The notes under the pieces were generated by a model, which worked only from the letters and a program-made list of their open reading frames with translations, ran no database searches and was not told the origin of the DNA. From Bacteroidota bacterium (GTDB lineage Bacteria > Bacteroidota > Bacteroidia > Flavobacteriales > Weeksellaceae), in contig JAEWOD010000037.1 in the NCBI GenBank assembly GCA_023461035.1, forward strand, positions 13,541 through 77,540: DNA of 64,000 bases, in the 5' to 3' direction. This document shows positions 60,879 to 64,000 of this stretch, in pieces. The position numbers were made by a program, and so were the translations under genes. How positions within the stretch are numbered: the first letter of the stretch is position 1; the number at the start of each line of letters is the position of its first letter.

Positions 60879-62240
60879 ATGAAAATCGTAATAGGCGGAG
60901 CGGGAGAAGTCGGATTCCATTTGGCTAAATGGCTTTCCAAAGAGATGCAGGATGTCACCGTCATCGATACCGACAAAGACAAATTGCATAATATCGAAAG
61001 CAATCTGGATGTTTTGGTTCACAGAGGCGACATCACGTCGTTTGATTCGCTTCGTGCCATCAAAGCTGATGAAGCCGATATTTTCATTACCGTCACCCAA
61101 TTACAGAATACGAATCTGACCAGTGCCCTGATTGCCAAAAAAATGGGTGCCAAACGTACCATCGCCCGTATCACCAACCCGGAATTTTTACGCAGGGAAA
61201 ATGCCGTTCCCGTGCAGCGAATCGGGATTGATGTTTTAATCAGCCCCGAACAATTGGCCGCGACTGAAATTCATCAATTGGTGGAAGAATCCGCTTTCAA
61301 TACAACGCATTCTTTTGCCAATGGCGAATTGAAATTATTTGGAACCGTATTGGACAAAGATTGTAAAGTTTTGGACAAACAAGTACGGGATGTAATTGAC
61401 GTTTCTAAACAGAAACCTTTTTTTATGCCGATTGCCATCATCCGAAACAATGAGCGCGGCATACATGAAACGATCATCCCCAGAGGAGATACGGTTTACC
61501 AACTGAACGATCAGGTTTATTTCATCGCTCTCAAACACGCAACAGAAGAAATTTATAAAATACTTGGAAAAAAACAGGAATTCTATAAAAACGTAATTGT
61601 TTTAGGTGGAGGAAGCATTGGAAAAAAGACCGTTATGCTTTTGAAAAAGAGTAAACACAATGTCAAATTGGTGGAAAGAGATCGCAATAAAGCATTTGAT
61701 TTAGCAGATGAATTAAGTGATATTTTGATTATCAACGGAGACGGACGCGACGGAGATTTGCTGGAAGAAGAAGGAATTTCCAATTCCGATGCATTTATAG
61801 CCGTGACGGGAAGCTCTGAAACCAATATCATGTCCTGTCTTTTGGCCAAATCAAAAGGCGTAAAAAAAACCATCGCGCTGGTAGAAAACATGGACTATAT
61901 CCATTTGAGTCAGGAAATCGGGATCAGTGCCTTTATCAATAAAAAACTTCTGGCGGCCGACAGCATTTTCAGGTATATCCGCCAGGGAGACATCGTGGAC
62001 GTAACCGGACTTTCAGATGTAGATGCCGAAGTGATGGAGTTTAAAGTAGATGATTTTTCACCGATTGTCAATAAGACTTTAAAAGAAATCAAATTACCAA
62101 AAGAATCCATCGTAGGTGGAATTGTTCGGAAAAATGAAGGGGTCATCCCGACAGCTGATTTCAAAATCCAAAGCGGCGACCACGTCGTGATATTTGTACA
62201 ACCCTCTGCGATAGGAAAAATCGGAAAGTACTTTCAATAA
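60879..62240 (+). CDS. trkA: Trk potassium uptake regulatory NAD-binding protein TrkA
   Basis: TrkA is the cytoplasmic gating subunit of Trk K+ uptake. The 453-residue protein has the classical duplicated layout: Rossmann MKIVIGGAGEVGFHLAKWL and TrkA-C like part, then a second Rossmann VIVLGGGSIGKKTVMLLKKSKH near residue 230 with a second C-terminal domain. Conserved VTVIDTDKDKLHNI and VKLVERDRNKAFDLADEL follow each loop. It directly precedes trkH, with the trkH ATG immediately after its stop codon. Confidence 0.95.
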   Translation: MKIVIGGAGEVGFHLAKWLSKEMQDVTVIDTDKDKLHNIESNLDVLVHRGDITSFDSLRAIKADEADIFITVTQLQNTNLTSALIAKKMGAKRTIARITNPEFLRRENAVPVQRIGIDVLISPEQLAATEIHQLVEESAFNTTHSFANGELKLFGTVLDKDCKVLDKQVRDVIDVSKQKPFFMPIAIIRNNERGIHETIIPRGDTVYQLNDQVYFIALKHATEEIYKILGKKQEFYKNVIVLGGGSIGKKTVMLLKKSKHNVKLVERDRNKAFDLADELSDILIINGDGRDGDLLEEEGISNSDAFIAVTGSSETNIMSCLLAKSKGVKKTIALVENMDYIHLSQEIGISAFINKKLLAADSIFRYIRQGDIVDVTGLSDVDAEVMEFKVDDFSPIVNKTLKEIKLPKESIVGGIVRKNEGVIPTADFKIQSGDHVVIFVQPSAIGKIGKYFQ

Positions 62241-63803
62241 ATGAAAAACATCAATTTCAAAGTCATTTTTAACCTCATAGGTATGCTGATGCTTATCAAT
62301 GCGTTATTTATGCTTTTGTCTGTGATTGTTTCCCTGATTTACGGAGAAAGCATTTTTCTTCCGATGCTTCTCTCCAGCTTAATCACCGCAGGTTTTGGAG
62401 CCATTTGTTATTTCAGCACAAAAAATGCACAGAAAAAATTGAACCGCAGAGACGGATACCTCATCGTAGGTGCCGGATGGGTTTTCCTGATTTTATCTGG
62501 TTCCCTCCCCTATTTTATGTCAGTTCCTTATTTGCCGGCTGAAGTATTTTTGTACAATGACATAAACGCTACCAATCTGATTTACGAAACCGTAGCAGGC
62601 TATACGACAACGGGTTCTACCATTTTTGATGATGTAGAAATTCTTCCAAAGGGAATTCTTTTCTGGAGAAGCATGACACAATGGATCGGCGGGATGGGGA
62701 TTATCGTTTTGACAATTGCCATTTTACCGCTTTTGGGAATCGGCGGTATGCAATTGTTTGTGGTGGAAGCACCGGTCATTTCGGCCGATAAAATCCATCC
62801 GAGAATTACCGACACTGCCAAACGTCTTTGGGTGGTGTATGTGATTCTTACCCTGATTCAAATCTTTCTTCTTTATTTTGCCGGAATGGGTTGGTTTGAT
62901 GCGATTAATCATTCGCTCACCACTTTATCTTCCGGCGGATTTTCTACCAAAAATGTCAGTACGTCATATTGGAATTCGATTCCGGCGATTCAGTACATCC
63001 TGATGTTTTTTATGTTTTTATCGGGTGTAAACTTTGTTCTGAACCATTTTTTACTGAAAGGAGATTTGAGAAAAATGTTTAGAAATGAAGAATTCCGATG
63101 GTATTTGGGAACATTTGTAACGCTTTCAATTGTCGTTGGATTGATTATTTATTTTTTCGCAAATCCTTTGCATAACAGCATTCCGGATGCTCAATTGACC
63201 GATTCCGTAATGCAATATTCGGTTGAAAATTCATTTCGGGCTTCCTTTTTTCAGGTAATTTCCGTGATTACTACTACCGGATTTACTTCCGCTGATTATA
63301 CTTTATGGACACCTTTTGTTTCGATGTTGTTTTTTGCATTGTTATTTGTGGGCGGTTCTGCAGGATCCACTTCGGGAGGCGTTAAAATCATCAGGCACGT
63401 CATCCTTTTAAAAAACAGCGTTCTGGAACTGAAAAGACTGATTCACCCCAATGCTATTTTACCGGTTCGCTATAACAAAAAGAGTATTTCTCAGAACATC
63501 GTTTATAACATATTGGCGTTTTTCGTGATGTATATGTTTATCTGGATTGCGAGTTCCATCATTCTGGCACTGATCAATGAAGGGCTGAATCCGGGATATG
63601 AAGAATTTATTTCGGCGATGAGTTTATCGGCTGCTTCGCTGGGCAACATCGGGAGCGGTTTGGGCGATTACGGACCGACCGACACAGCCGCCAGCCTGAC
63701 ACCGCTTGCCAAATGGTTTTGTGCATTTCTGATGATTTTGGGGCGTCTGGAGCTTTTTGCAATTCTGATTTTGTTTACGCCTTATTTATGGAAATCGAAT
63801 TAA
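62241..63803 (+). CDS. trkH: Trk potassium transporter membrane subunit TrkH
   Basis: TrkH is the K+ channel subunit of Trk. The 520-residue protein has the pore-loop repeats of the family: TVAGYTTTGSTIF, HSLTTLSSGGFSTKN, SVITTTGFTSADY and SLSAASLGNIGSGLGDYG, each with the pore Gly. Segment RSMTQWIGGMGIIVLTIAILPLLGIGGMQLF is the conserved link. The start follows the trkA stop with no gap. It completes the prfB-trkA-trkH run. Confidence 0.95.
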   Translation: MKNINFKVIFNLIGMLMLINALFMLLSVIVSLIYGESIFLPMLLSSLITAGFGAICYFSTKNAQKKLNRRDGYLIVGAGWVFLILSGSLPYFMSVPYLPAEVFLYNDINATNLIYETVAGYTTTGSTIFDDVEILPKGILFWRSMTQWIGGMGIIVLTIAILPLLGIGGMQLFVVEAPVISADKIHPRITDTAKRLWVVYVILTLIQIFLLYFAGMGWFDAINHSLTTLSSGGFSTKNVSTSYWNSIPAIQYILMFFMFLSGVNFVLNHFLLKGDLRKMFRNEEFRWYLGTFVTLSIVVGLIIYFFANPLHNSIPDAQLTDSVMQYSVENSFRASFFQVISVITTTGFTSADYTLWTPFVSMLFFALLFVGGSAGSTSGGVKIIRHVILLKNSVLELKRLIHPNAILPVRYNKKSISQNIVYNILAFFVMYMFIWIASSIILALINEGLNPGYEEFISAMSLSAASLGNIGSGLGDYGPTDTAASLTPLAKWFCAFLMILGRLELFAILILFTPYLWKSN

Positions 63804-64000
63804 TTTCTAATGACAAAAGAAACATTCATACTCTTTTTCAAAAAAATATTATTGTCCGGTCAATGAAAAGTTGAGGTAATGTACTGAAAAATGGTTGGTG
63901 GATTATTGAAAAATAATTCATATACTGTAGCATCAGTTTGAAGAGGAAGTTGGCTTTGCTGAGGAGCAACCAACCAGCAATAAAATTGATACATATACTG
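63804..64000. other. right-edge sequence with no assignable gene
   Basis: No complete or recognisable gene was found in these 197 bases. An ORF fragment in one plus frame runs open to the window edge from 63931 without a start codon in view, with acidic residues (FEEEVGFAEEQP), too short to identify. The neighbouring sequence beyond the window is needed. Confidence 0.4.

Overview
The window looks like chromosomal DNA of a low-to-medium GC member of the Bacteroidota, order Flavobacteriales, most likely close to Weeksellaceae. The evidence is: several secreted proteins ending in type IX secretion (T9SS) sorting domains; repeated promoter-like TAnnTTTG elements instead of a sigma70 -10 box; few Shine-Dalgarno sequences; Flavobacteriia gene clusters (RDD/SpoIIM-like/DUF4129/DUF4350/MoxR/DUF58; tig-clpP-clpX; metH split in two genes); and paired HTH proteins and surface proteins that resemble those I know from Chryseobacterium-like genomes. 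No rRNA, tRNA, CRISPR array, prophage or complete insertion sequence was seen.

Layout. 1-3563: glycogen operon glgB (partial)-glgA-glgC. 3576-9827: a lipoprotein, an HsdR-N-like protein whose start codon overlaps that of divergent holA, nhaA, a small T9SS cargo protein, a polyprenyl diphosphate synthase and an exported propeller-like protein. 10152-15338: a tight minus-strand operon sanA-udk-divIC-mutA-AI-2E-type permease-THUMP-like methyltransferase. 15339-20529: repeat-rich spacers around a DUF4126 protein and a large T9SS protein followed directly by a small PID-motif membrane protein. 20530-24584: mpl, an acyltransferase, a Nudix hydrolase and an RDD protein. 24685-30021: the MoxR-type cluster. 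30014-31197: a three-gene unit with two HTH proteins. 31304-37209: a surface-protein locus (a lectin-bearing adhesin of about 920 residues, a small repeat protein and an unknown exported protein) beside a membrane-anchored TPR-AraC regulator. 37569-41193: a TlpA-like thioredoxin and a second pair of T9SS protein plus PID protein. 41287-46125: tig-clpP-clpX with a two-gene insert (HTTM protein and partner) between clpP and clpX. 46968-53734: metF, an aminotransferase and the two metH genes, the last headed by a clear SAM-I (S-box) riboswitch. 53824-59758: an fsa-type transaldolase, a second META-like T9SS protein, an exported oligopeptidase B, a DUF808 protein and a small lipoprotein. 59776-63803: prfB, trkA and trkH.

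Functional themes. Carbon storage (glg), one-carbon and methionine metabolism under SAM control (metH/metF), ion homeostasis (NhaA, TrkAH), proteostasis (Tig/ClpP/ClpX) and a strong cell-surface theme. The most noteworthy items are the repeated pairing of a T9SS cargo gene with a tiny PID/transmembrane-tail protein, the SAM-I riboswitch before a split metH, the His/Asp-rich tail of trigger factor, the paired HTH genes, and several families of short palindromic intergenic repeats, including two 95-bp copies with matching terminal inverted repeats.

Limits: all functional calls rest on reading the translations and remembered family features. No database search or folding program was run. Promoter calls are motif matches only.
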